A stretch of 64,000 nt of DNA from an uncultured Tateyamaria sp. Lineage in GTDB: Bacteria; Pseudomonadota; Alphaproteobacteria; Rhodobacterales; Rhodobacteraceae. The translations under genes were made by a program, and so were the position numbers. Where the stretch lies: assembly GCF_947503705.1 (NCBI RefSeq), contig NZ_CANNES010000008.1, positions 124,001 to 188,000 on the forward strand, given 5' to 3'. Below, piece by piece: positions 45,180 through 54,500 of the stretch. Positions within the stretch are counted from its first letter, which is position 1; every line of letters begins with the position of its first letter. The notes under the pieces were generated by a model. That model was not told the DNA's origin and made no database searches. It saw nothing but the letters and a program-made list of their open reading frames with translations.

Positions 45180-45599
45180 ATGCCCACCCCACGTGAAGCC
45201 ATCCTCACCGCGCTGCACGCGCGGCTTTCGACGCTGCCCGGCACGGTCCTTCGCGGTGAGGTGCTACCCGAGCGCGTGCCGGCCGACGGCCTGCTGATCC
45301 TGCGCGATGGCGAGCCAGGCGATCCAGAGGTAACCCTGTCGCCGCTGCGCTACCACTACCAGCACCGCGCCGAGATCGAGGCCGTCATGCAGGGCACCGA
45401 CCGTGATGCCGCCTTCGATACGCTGACCGCCAGCATTGGCTCCAAACTCGCCGCCGACCGCACGCTGGGCGGCCTCTGCGACTGGGTCGAGGCGGAAGCG
45501 CCCCGTCCGGTTGATATGCCGGTTGAGGGCGCGGTCAGTCTGAAGGCTGCCGTCATTCCGGTGGTGCTACACTATTCCACGGCCGACCCGCTCGGCTGA
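45180..45599 (+). CDS. Tail terminator-like protein
   Basis: 139 residues: REAILTALHARLSTL start, then GEVLPERVPADGLLILRDGEPG, alpha/beta like lambda gpU/HK97 gp10-11 tail terminators. In databases this family is sometimes mislabelled acyl-CoA transferase. Own ribosome site AGGAAAG because the moron broke the upstream overlap. Confidence 0.7.
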   Translation: MPTPREAILTALHARLSTLPGTVLRGEVLPERVPADGLLILRDGEPGDPEVTLSPLRYHYQHRAEIEAVMQGTDRDAAFDTLTASIGSKLAADRTLGGLCDWVEAEAPRPVDMPVEGAVSLKAAVIPVVLHYSTADPLG

Positions 45600-45623
45600 C
45601 CCCGACAATCTGAGGAGAACACG

Positions 45624-46562
45624 ATGGCACGAGCCCAAGGGGCGCGGGCGCAGATGGCGCTTGCGTTCGAGACAACCTATGGAACGCCGCCAGTGGGCGG
45701 TTTCACGAAGATGCCCTTCGCCAGCACGTCGCTTGGCGCAGAGCAGCCGCTGCTGAACTCCGAACTGCTCGGCTACGGCCGCGATCCACTGGCGCCGATC
45801 AAGGACGCAGTGACGGCCGATGGCGATATCGTCGTGCCGCTCGACGCAGAAGCCTTCGGGTTCTGGCTGAAAGCGGCCTTTGGTGATCCGACTGTGACCG
45901 GCACCGGTCCCTGGACCCATGAGTTCCAGTCGGGGTCCTGGACGCTGCCCAGCATGTCCATCGAGACCGGTATGCCGGAGGTGCCTCGTTTTGCGATGTA
46001 TTCAGGCTGCGTGCTCGACCAAATTAACTGGCAGATGCAGCGGTCCGGCCTGCTGACCGCAACGGCGCGGCTCGTAGCACAGGGCGAGACGGTGGGCACG
46101 ACCAGCAGCGCCGGGACACCCGCCGCGCTGGAATTGCAGCGCTTCGGCCATTTCAACGGGGCGATCACTCGCAATGGGTCCGCGCTCGGCAACGTCGTCT
46201 CGGCCGACGTCACCTATGCCAACAACCTCGACCGGATCGAAACCATCCGCTCGGATGGACGCATCGACGGCGCAGACCCGTCTATTGCCGCGCTGACGGG
46301 CTCCATCGAGGTTCGGTTCGCCGATCAGACGCTGGTGACGCAGGCGATCAATGGCGATCCCTGCGAGCTTGAGTTCGCCTATGTGTTGCCGTCTGGCGAG
46401 AGCTTCACCTTCACGGTCCACGCGGTCTATCTGCCGCGCCCGCGCATCGAGATTTCCGGGCCGCAGGGCGTGCAGGCCACTTTCGACTGGCAAGCCGCCC
46501 GCGACAGCACGGTCGGCCGGATGTGCACCGCAACCCTGATCAACGATATTGAGGTATATTGA
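45624..46562 (+). CDS. Major tail tube protein
   Basis: 312 residues: a repeated beta-sandwich protein (ARAQGARAQMALAFETTYGTPP start; FWLKAAFGDPTVTGTGPWTHEF; HFNGAITRNGSALGNVVSADVTYAN; DGRIDGADPSIAALTGSIEVRF), the typical siphovirus tube protein of alphaproteobacterial phages. GAGGAG before the ATG. Its stop overlaps the chaperone start by one base. Confidence 0.88.
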   Translation: MARAQGARAQMALAFETTYGTPPVGGFTKMPFASTSLGAEQPLLNSELLGYGRDPLAPIKDAVTADGDIVVPLDAEAFGFWLKAAFGDPTVTGTGPWTHEFQSGSWTLPSMSIETGMPEVPRFAMYSGCVLDQINWQMQRSGLLTATARLVAQGETVGTTSSAGTPAALELQRFGHFNGAITRNGSALGNVVSADVTYANNLDRIETIRSDGRIDGADPSIAALTGSIEVRFADQTLVTQAINGDPCELEFAYVLPSGESFTFTVHAVYLPRPRIEISGPQGVQATFDWQAARDSTVGRMCTATLINDIEVY

Positions 46563-46999
46563 TGCTGACGCTCGATCTGACGAACCAACCGCGCTGGCAT
46601 GAGCTTGCGCCCGGCGTGCGGGTGCAACTCCGCCCCCTGACCACGGCCCTGATGGTTGCGACGCGGAGCGATCCGGCCGTCGAGGCGGTTTCTGAGCATG
46701 CTTCCGACGAGGAACGCGCTGTTGCCTTCGCCAAGGCGCTGGCGCGCCGGGCAGTTCTCGCCTGGGAGGGCATCGGCGACGCAGATGGCAATGCCATCGA
46801 CCCCAGTCCCGAGGCCGTCGACGCGCTTCTCGATATCTGGCCGATCTTCGAGGCCTTCCAGCTAACCTACGTCTCCAAAGGCCTGCTGCTGGAACAGGAA
46901 AAAAACGCCTCCGCGCTCTCGCCGACTGGTCCTTCGGCGGGGGCGATCGCTACTGCGAAGCCTGTCAAACGGCATGCAAAGACTGCCCGGCGCGGCTGA
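46562..46999 (+). CDS. Tail assembly chaperone, zero-frame product (gpG-like)
   Basis: 145 residues. Helical, with a lead of LTLDLTNQPRWHELAPGVRVQLRPL and an acidic SDEERAVAF segment. It lies between tail tube and tape measure, the position of lambda G/T. A slippery heptamer at 46900-46906 lets some ribosomes enter the -1 frame. After the slip site the zero frame codes for only 31 further residues (Ala/Ser/Lys-rich). Confidence 0.85.
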   Translation: MLTLDLTNQPRWHELAPGVRVQLRPLTTALMVATRSDPAVEAVSEHASDEERAVAFAKALARRAVLAWEGIGDADGNAIDPSPEAVDALLDIWPIFEAFQLTYVSKGLLLEQEKNASALSPTGPSAGAIATAKPVKRHAKTARRG

Positions 47000-47226
47000 A
47001 CCAGCCGCTGACTTGTGAGGGCTGGCAGGTCTGGGACCTGGTCGGCCGTCTCGGCGGCCAGCTGCGTGTGCTTCCCGGCGCGATTGTCGGCTGGGACATG
47101 TCGGCAGCGCTGGCGCTGGCCGATGCACTCGGCGTGCCACCTGCCGCAGCAGCTGAACTGTTGCCAGTCATCGAAGCGGTGATGGTCGCCAAACTCAACG
47201 AACAGATGGATCATTCCGATGGCTGA
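46562..47226 (+). CDS. Tail assembly chaperone, -1 frameshift product (gpGT-like), with Cys-rich extension
   Basis: Predicted fusion of about 220 residues: zero frame to 46906, then the -1 frame to the TGA at 47224-47226. The extension holds CEACQTACKDC (four Cys, CxxC-x3-CxxC), CEGWQVWDLVGRLGGQLRVL and IVGWDMSAALALADALG, and resembles my memory of a conserved family (DUF7697-like). It has no start codon of its own after the slip site before the conserved part. The tape measure gene begins at 47219, within its last codons. Equivalent to lambda gpGT, which binds the tape measure during tail assembly. Confidence 0.72.
46900..46906 (+). promoter_or_regulatory. Programmed -1 ribosomal frameshift site A-AAA-AAC with downstream hairpin
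   Basis: In the zero frame the codons GAA AAA AAC place the heptamer in X-XXY-YYZ phase. A hairpin CTCGCCGA/TCGGCGGG (46918-46925 with 46934-46941, 8-base loop) starts 11 bases after the site and would stimulate pausing. Confidence 0.78.
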
Positions 47227-49636
47227 GAAACGCGTTTCTGTCCGCCTTGCTGCGGTTGGCGGCCGACAGGTGCGCGCCGAGTTGGAGGGGGTGGGTGAAG
47301 CTGGCGCGCGTGGGTTCGGGCGGCTCAGCCGGGAGATGGAAGCCGCGAACACGCGGCTGGCGGCGTTTTCCCGCCGAGTCCGGATTGCCGCTGCCGCTGC
47401 GGTTGCCGCAGCTGCGGCTGCTGGCGTGGCCATGGTCCGCTCGGGGCTTCAAACGGTGGATGCGCAGGCGAAGCTGGCGCAATCGCTTGGCACGACAGTC
47501 GCTTCGATCCAGACCCTCGAGCGAGCTGGCGAGCTGGCCGGTGTTTCCATGTCGGGCATCGAGCAGGCGACAAAGGATCTGACACGCCGCCTCAGCCAGG
47601 CCGCCGCCGGGACCGGACCCGCCGCTGATGCGCTGGAGCGGCTGGGGCTGTCGGCTGCCGATCTGATTTCCCTGCCGCTGGATCAGCGAGTGGGGGCGAT
47701 CAACGCCGCCATCGAAAGCTTCGTGCCCGCCGCAGAACGCGCCGCCGTCGCGGGCCAGCTTTTCGGCGAGGAAGGCTCCATCGCCATGTCGCGGATCGAC
47801 ACCGCGACGCTGCGCCAGGCGACGGAGGACGTCCTCGCCTTCGGGGTGGTCGTGTCGGAGCAGGATGCCAACCAGATCGAGCGGACGAACGACGCCATCT
47901 CAAGGCTGGGGCTGATCTGGCGTGGGCTGTCGAACCAGCTGGCGGTCGCTGTGGCACCCGCGCTGGAAGCGGTCGCGAATGCCATGGCGGCCGTGGCAAG
48001 CCGCACCGGTCCGCTCGGCATCGCCATTCGCGGCCTCTTCGACAACATCGGCCGCCTGACCACCTATGCCGCCACGTTTGTGGCCTTTCTTGCTGGGCGT
48101 TGGGTCGCCGGGATGGCTGTCGCAGCGCTGTCGATCCGTGGGCTCGCCACCGCGCTGGTCCTGCTTCGCGGGGCGTTGATCCGCACCGGCATCGGCGCGC
48201 TCATCGTTGGCGCAGGCGAGCTTGTCTACCAGTTCACCCGCCTCGTGTCGGGAGCTGGCGGATTTGGCGAGGCAATGTCGCTTCTGAAAGACCTCGCCGT
48301 CGAGGTCTGGGAACGGATCAATATGGGGGCTGCGGCAGCGGGCGCTGCGGCCACGGCGATGTTCTTCGATCTGAAGGCCGATGCTGCCTCCGGAATGCAG
48401 AGCGCCATCGAAAGCGTCGTGGCTTTTGGCAACACAGCCGCGAACACGTTTGAGGGAGCCTATGAGGCGATCAAGGCGATCTGGGGAGTGCTTCCAGCCG
48501 CCATCGGCGATCTGGCGTTCCAGGCCGCCAACAGCTTGATCGATGGCGTCGAAGCCATGCTGAACGGCGTTGTATTCCGGATCAACACATTCATCAGTGG
48601 GATCAACCAGGGGCTGGAAGCGCTCGGGTCGGAGCGGCGTATCTCGATCATCCCAGATCTTGAGCTGGGTCAGATCGAGAACCGCTTCGAGGGTGCCGCA
48701 ACGGCAGCGACCACAGCCGCACAGACTGCCTTCGACCGCGCTTTTGAGGATAACCCGCTTTCCGCACCTGATCTCGGGCTCACCGCGGCGGCCAATACTG
48801 CGCTTGCCACGGCCAACACATATCGTGGCGCGGCCCGCGATCTCGCCGAGGGGGCACGTGCGCCGCTCGCCAGTTGGCAGGCGCTGCGCGACGCGGTGCG
48901 TGGGACCGACCAGGCCAGTGCCGACGCGCTGACCGAGGCCACAGGTGCGGCCGAGCGGCTGGAGACGGCGCTTGGCGATGCCGGACAGGCAGCCACGGGT
49001 GCGGGCGCAGCGGCCGGGGCTGCTGCCGCTGCAGCCGAACCTGACACTGACGCTGCAGTTTCCGGCTGGCAGGCGGTCACCGCAGCGCTCAGCGACTATG
49101 CCAGCAAGGCGCGCGAAACTGGCGGGAACATCGGTCAGAGCCTCGTCAGCGCGTTCCAGTCGGCTGAGAAAGCTGTCGGTGAGTTCGTGAAGACCGGCAA
49201 GCTGGATTTCCGCGATCTGGTCACCTCGCTGCTCGCCGATCTCGCGAAGCTGGCGGCGCGGAGGTTCATCCTTGGGCCAATCGCCAATGCGCTTTCCGGC
49301 GCGCTTGGCGGCGCGGGCGGCATCTTCGCGAATATCCTGCATGCGGGCGGGATGGTCGGATCGGCTGGGCCCTCACGGATGGTTCCCGCGATGGCCTTTG
49401 CCGCTGCCCCACGAATGCACGGTGGCGGCATGGCGGGGCTACGCCACGATGAAGTCCCGGCCATCTTGCAACGCGGCGAGCGCGTGCTGTCGCGGCGAGA
49501 GGCGCAGGGCTACTCCGCAGGCGGCGGCGTCAACGTCACCATAATGGCGCGCGACGCCGAAAGCTTCCGACAGTCGCGGACACAAGTCGCGGCCGACATC
49601 GCTCGCGCGGTGTCGCTTGGGCGAAGGGGCATGTGA
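47219..49636 (+). CDS. Tail tape measure protein
   Basis: 805 residues, the longest tail structural scaffold gene before the tip genes. Alternating coiled-coil and hydrophobic segments: LPGQ-like N-terminus, RVRIAAAAAVAAAAAAGVAMV, a TYAATFVAFLAGRWVAGMAV membrane-like region, and Ala/Glu-rich repeats. The C-terminus ends with GMAGLRHDEVPAILQRGERVLSRREA, typical of the lambda-type family. Its length sets the tail length. Start overlaps the frameshift product. Confidence 0.9.
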   Translation: MAEKRVSVRLAAVGGRQVRAELEGVGEAGARGFGRLSREMEAANTRLAAFSRRVRIAAAAAVAAAAAAGVAMVRSGLQTVDAQAKLAQSLGTTVASIQTLERAGELAGVSMSGIEQATKDLTRRLSQAAAGTGPAADALERLGLSAADLISLPLDQRVGAINAAIESFVPAAERAAVAGQLFGEEGSIAMSRIDTATLRQATEDVLAFGVVVSEQDANQIERTNDAISRLGLIWRGLSNQLAVAVAPALEAVANAMAAVASRTGPLGIAIRGLFDNIGRLTTYAATFVAFLAGRWVAGMAVAALSIRGLATALVLLRGALIRTGIGALIVGAGELVYQFTRLVSGAGGFGEAMSLLKDLAVEVWERINMGAAAAGAAATAMFFDLKADAASGMQSAIESVVAFGNTAANTFEGAYEAIKAIWGVLPAAIGDLAFQAANSLIDGVEAMLNGVVFRINTFISGINQGLEALGSERRISIIPDLELGQIENRFEGAATAATTAAQTAFDRAFEDNPLSAPDLGLTAAANTALATANTYRGAARDLAEGARAPLASWQALRDAVRGTDQASADALTEATGAAERLETALGDAGQAATGAGAAAGAAAAAAEPDTDAAVSGWQAVTAALSDYASKARETGGNIGQSLVSAFQSAEKAVGEFVKTGKLDFRDLVTSLLADLAKLAARRFILGPIANALSGALGGAGGIFANILHAGGMVGSAGPSRMVPAMAFAAAPRMHGGGMAGLRHDEVPAILQRGERVLSRREAQGYSAGGGVNVTIMARDAESFRQSRTQVAADIARAVSLGRRGM

Positions 49637-50262
49637 TGGCGTTTCACGAGGTCCGGTTTCCCGACAATATCAGCCGGGGTGCGCGCGGCGGGCCCGAGCG
49701 GCGCACCCAGATCGTCGAGCTTGCCTCGGGCGACGAGGAACGCAACGCCAGCTGGGCGAACAGCCGCCGCCGCTACGATGTCGCCTACGGCATCCGCCGC
49801 GCAGACGATCTGGCGGCGGTCGTCGCCTTCTTCGAGGCGCGAAACGGACGCCTGTATGGTTTCCGTTTTAAGGACTGGGGCGACCACAAGTCCTGCCTGC
49901 CTTCGGGCACACCATCGCCAACCGACCAGGCGATTGGCACCGGTGACGGCACCGCCACTGCGTTCCAGCTGGTGAAGCGCTACGCATCCGGGGCGCAATC
50001 CTGGACGCGCGCTATCGCCAAGCCGGTGGCGGGCAGCGTGCGCATCGCGCTGGCGGGCGTCGAGCAGCTCTCCGGCTGGTCGGTCGACACCGCCACCGGC
50101 GTCATCAGCTTTGGCGCAGCGCCGGGATCTGGCGTCGCCATCACCGCGGGCTTCGAATTCGACGTGCCGGTCCGCTTCGATACCGACGCGCTCGACGTGA
50201 CGCTCGACCTCGAGCGGCTCGGCTCGATCACCTCCATTCCGCTTCTGGAACTGCGCCGATGA
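49636..50262 (+). CDS. DUF2460/TIGR02217-family distal tail protein (GTA gp12-like)
   Basis: 208 residues. Starts AFHEVRFPDNISRGARGGPERRTQIVELASG, the signature of this family, followed by RRRYDVAYGIRRADDLAAVVAFFEAR and GRLYGFRFKDWGD. A hub protein of the distal tail shared with the Rhodobacterales gene transfer agent. Chosen ATG overlaps the tape measure stop. Confidence 0.92.
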   Translation: MAFHEVRFPDNISRGARGGPERRTQIVELASGDEERNASWANSRRRYDVAYGIRRADDLAAVVAFFEARNGRLYGFRFKDWGDHKSCLPSGTPSPTDQAIGTGDGTATAFQLVKRYASGAQSWTRAIAKPVAGSVRIALAGVEQLSGWSVDTATGVISFGAAPGSGVAITAGFEFDVPVRFDTDALDVTLDLERLGSITSIPLLELRR

Positions 50263-51143
50263 AATCCCTCGATCCCGCCCTGCAAGCCCATCTCGACGAG
50301 GGCACGACGACGCTCGCCTGGTGCTGGCGGATCGCGCGCGCCGATGGTTCGAGTTTCGGCTTCACCGATCACGACCGGACGCTCAGCTTCGACGGCACGG
50401 AGTTCGAGCCCGAGAGCGGGCTGACGGCGTCCGAGGTGCGCTCGGGCTCGGACCTTTCGGTCGATGCGCAGGACGCCGAGGGCGTGCTGACCTCTGACCG
50501 GATCACTGAGACCGACATCCTCGATGGCCGCTGGGACAATGCCGAGGTCGAGGTCTGGCGGGTGAACTGGGCGGACAACGGCCAACGCGTGCTGATGCGA
50601 CGCGGCGCCATCGGCCAGATCCGACGCGGGCGGTTGGCCTTCGTCGCCGAGGTCCGCTCGCTTGCGCATGTGCTCGGACAGACGGTCGGGCGGACCTTCC
50701 AGGCGACCTGCGATGCCGCACTAGGCGATGCGCGCTGCGGCGTCGATCTGGAGGATCCAGCGTTCAAGGGCACCGGCGCCGTCATCGATCTCCTGCGAGA
50801 CCGGGCATTCACAGCTTCGGGCCTCGGTGGGTTCATATCCGGTTGGTTCACCTTCGGCACGCTCGAATGGACGAGCGGCGCGAATGCGGGGCGGCGCACC
50901 GAGGTGGTGGGCCATGACGTCACGGATGGCGTGGCGATCCTGACCCTGCTCGAGGCGCCGGTGCGGTCCATCGCTGGTGATGATGCCTTCACCATTCGCG
51001 CAGGTTGCGACAAGCGTATCGAGACCTGCAGCGACAAGTTCGCCAACACTGCCAACTTCCGTGGGTTCCCGCACATCCCCGGTCAGGACGCCGTTCTCCG
51101 CTATGCCACGAAGGATGGCGGCCACGAAGGAGGCGTGCTGTGA
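50259..51143 (+). CDS. DUF2163-family tail protein (GTA gp13-like hub)
   Basis: 294 residues. Blocks TTLAWCWRIARADGSSFGFTDHDRTL, GLTASEVRSGSDLSVD and CDAALGDARCGVDL, with Cys pairs near the C-terminus (CDKRIETCSDKF), match the GTA gp13 hub that carries an iron-sulfur cluster in related particles. Overlaps the NlpC/P60 gene by 4 bases. Confidence 0.92.
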   Translation: MKSLDPALQAHLDEGTTTLAWCWRIARADGSSFGFTDHDRTLSFDGTEFEPESGLTASEVRSGSDLSVDAQDAEGVLTSDRITETDILDGRWDNAEVEVWRVNWADNGQRVLMRRGAIGQIRRGRLAFVAEVRSLAHVLGQTVGRTFQATCDAALGDARCGVDLEDPAFKGTGAVIDLLRDRAFTASGLGGFISGWFTFGTLEWTSGANAGRRTEVVGHDVTDGVAILTLLEAPVRSIAGDDAFTIRAGCDKRIETCSDKFANTANFRGFPHIPGQDAVLRYATKDGGHEGGVL

Positions 51144-51586
51144 CGCAACCTCTCGCAGCGGCCGACCCGGCGCGCGTCATCGTCATCGCGCGGTCGTGGC
51201 TCGGCACGCCGTACCACGACCAGGCGAGCCTGCGCGGCGTCGGCTGCGATTGCCTCGGGCTCGCGAGGGGTGTCTGGCGTGAGGTCGTCGGCCCTGAACC
51301 GTTCCCGATCCCGCCCTACAGCCGCGACTGGGGCGAGACCGGCCCGCGAGAAGTTCTGGCAGAGGGCGCGCGGCATATGATGCCGGAAATCGCACCTGCT
51401 GACGCCGGTCCCGGCGCGCTGGTCCTGTTCCGCATGAAGCCCCGCGCCATTGCCAAGCATGTCGGGATCCTCACCGAGCCCAACACCTTCCTCCACGCCT
51501 ACGAGCGCCTCGGCGTAATCGAAGAACCACTCACCCTGTCGTGGCGGCGGCGCATCGCCTTCGCTTTTCTGTTCCTGCAACGCTGA
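51140..51586 (+). CDS. NlpC/P60-family cell-wall peptidase of the tail tip (GTA gp14-like)
   Basis: 148 residues from GTG 51140 with AGGAGG-type ribosome site and a GTGA overlap. Catalytic Cys in GVGCDCLGLARG, His in AKHVGIL. Digests peptidoglycan during DNA entry. The frame runs further upstream but inside gp13. Confidence 0.9.
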   Translation: MTQPLAAADPARVIVIARSWLGTPYHDQASLRGVGCDCLGLARGVWREVVGPEPFPIPPYSRDWGETGPREVLAEGARHMMPEIAPADAGPGALVLFRMKPRAIAKHVGILTEPNTFLHAYERLGVIEEPLTLSWRRRIAFAFLFLQR

Positions 51587-51595
51587 GACGCCCAC

Positions 51596-54500
51596 ATGGC
51601 CACCCTCGTTCTCGGTGCCGCTGGCGCTGCCATTGGTGGCAGCATTGGCGGCGCAATCCTCGGCGTCAGCGCGGCCACCATCGGTGGCTTCATCGGCTCC
51701 ACCATTGGCTCGGTCGTGGACAGCTGGATCATCTCGTCACTGGCGCCAACTCAGCGGATCGAAGGTGCGCGGCTGGACAATCTGCGCATCACCTCGGCCA
51801 CCGAAGGGGCGGTGATCCCACGCCTCTATGGCCGTATGCGGATTGGCGGCAACATCGTCTGGGCGACGGATTTTCGCGAGGAAACAAAGACCACAACGCA
51901 GGGCGGCGGCAAGGGCGGTGGGGGTGGCGGCAAGGTCAAGACGACCGAGTACTTCTACTATGCGAGCTTCGCGGTCGCGCTCTGCGAGGGGCCGATCACC
52001 GGCATTGGCCGCATCTGGGCCGACGGCAAGCTGCTGGACACCGCCGGGATTACATGGCGCTGGTATCCAGGCGATGAGAGTCAGACGGCTGATCCGTTCA
52101 TTACAGCCAAGATGGGCGCGGCCAACACGCCCGCTTATCGCGGCACCGCCTATGTCGTTTTCGAGGACCTGCCGCTCGGCAACTATGGCAACCGCATCCC
52201 GCAACTGAGTTTCGAGGTATTCCGCCCGCTGGCTGATCCGGACACGGCAGAGGGTCTCACGCAGGCGGTCATCATGATCCCGGCATCCGGCGAGTTCGCC
52301 TATGCCACGCAGGGCATCCGGAAGGGCAGCGGCGGGTCGTCCGAGCCCGAGAACCTCAACGCGCTGACCGACACCGCCGACATGGTGGTGGCGCTGGACC
52401 GGCTGCAGGCCATGGCGCCGAAGGTCGAGAGCGTGTCGCTGGTGGTCGCCTGGTTCGGCGACGATCTGCGGGCAGGCAATTGCAAGGTGCGGCCGGGCGT
52501 CGAGGTCTCCGCAAAAACCACAACGCCGTCGGCATGGTCCGTGAATGGCGTCAGCCGCGCCAATGCCTTTCTGGTCAGCCGCGACGATCAGGATCGCCCG
52601 GTCTATGGTGGCACGCCCGCCGATTTTGCCGTGGTGCAGGCAATCCGGGAGATCAAGGCGCGCGGGCTGCGCGTCACCTTCTATCCCTTCATCCTGATGG
52701 ACGTGCCGCTCGGGAACACGCTGCCGAACCCGTATTCCGACAATGCCACCGAGACGGGGCAGCCCGCATTCCCCTGGCGGGGCCGGATCACCTGTTCTCC
52801 CGCCGCAGGCTACGCGGGATCGGTGGACATGACCGCGACGGCCGCCTCGCAGGTCGCGGCGCTGTTCGGTGCCGCGACACCCGGCAGTTTCAGCGTCTCG
52901 GGTCAGTCGGTTTCGTGGAACGGGCCATCCGGCGACTGGGGCCTGCGGCGCATGGTGCTGCACAATGCCCATCTTTGCGCGGCGGCGGGCGGGGTCGACG
53001 CCTTCCTGATCGGCACAGAGATGCCGGGGCTGACAACGATCCGCTCGGGCGCATCCACCTATCCGGCCGTGCAGGCCTATCGCGATCTGCTTGCGGATGT
53101 GCGCTCGATCCTCGGGTCGGGGACGAAGATCGGCTATGCGGCTGACTGGTCGGAGTATTTCGGACACCAGCCGGGCGATGGTTCGGGCGATGTGTTCTTC
53201 CATCTCGACCCGCTCTGGGCCGATCCGGAGATCGATTTTGTCGGCATCGATAACTACATGCCGCTCTCCGACTGGAGGGACGGGTTCGAGCATGCGGACG
53301 CGGCCGAGGGCTGGCCCGCGATCTATGACCGAGCCTATCTGCAGGGGAACATCGCGGGCGGCGAAGGCTTCGACTGGTTCTATGCCAGCGCGGCGGATCG
53401 CACTGCACAGGTCCGTACCCAGATCACCGATGGTGCGGCGGCCAAGCCGTGGGTCTTCCGCTACAAGGATCTGCGCGCCTGGTGGTCGAACCCACATTAC
53501 AATCGTCCGGGCGGGGTCGAGAGCGGGAGTTCGACGGCATGGACACCGCAATCGAAGCCGATCTGGTTCACCGAACTCGGCTGCCCCGCCATCGATCGCG
53601 GTACCAACCAGCCGAACGTCTTCTTCGACCCGAAATCGTCCGAGAGCTTCACGCCGCATTTTTCGCGGGGCTGGCGCGACGACGCGATCCAGCGGGCCTA
53701 TCTCGAGGCGACGTATCTCTGGTGGGGCGAGGCCGCGAACAACCCAGTGTCTTCGGTCTATGGCGGCCGGATGGTGCATGTCCCCGAATGCGCCGCCTGG
53801 ACCTGGGACGCGCGGCCCTATCCGTTCTTTCCGGCGCTGACCGACATCTGGACGGACGGCGCGAACTGGCGGCTCGGCCACTGGCTGACGGGGCGGCTGG
53901 GTGCTGTGTCGCTTGCCGCGCTTGTCCGGCATCTCTGCCTGCGGGCTGGAATGCCGGAGTCCCGGATCGATGTCACGGGCCTTTGGGGTGCGGTCGAGGG
54001 CTACGCCATCACGGCGCTCGAAAGCCCGCGCGCCTCGATCACCACGCTGTCGCGGCATTTCGGCTTCGACGCGGTGGAAACCGAGGGCGTGATCCGCTTC
54101 GTCATGCGCGGCCGGGCCTCCGTCGCCACCCTTGCGCCCGAGGATCTGGTGGCCGCTCGCGACGGCGACGTTCTGGAACTGACGCGCGGCCAGGAGACGG
54201 AACTGCCGCAGGCGCTGAAATGGCAGGTCGCCCGCGCCGACGAGGATTACGAGGCCGCACAGGTCGAGGCCCGGCGCATCACCGTCGACACCACGCGGAT
54301 TGCCTCGGAGTCCTTCCCGATGGCGGTTCCGCCCGAGGAAGCGGAGCGTCGCTGCCGCCGCGCGCTCATGGAAGCCTGGACCGGCCGCGAGAGCGCCGTC
54401 TTCCGCCTGCCGCCGTCGCGCCTCGCGCTCGATCCGGCGGACGTCGTCACACTCGCCCATGACGGTCGCGCCGTCCCGCTGCGGCTTGTCTCCATCGCCG

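Noticed and set aside
47900-49342. Antisense open frame of 480 codons opposite the tape measure gene
   Set aside because: No motif, lies wholly inside a well-supported gene of the late operon.
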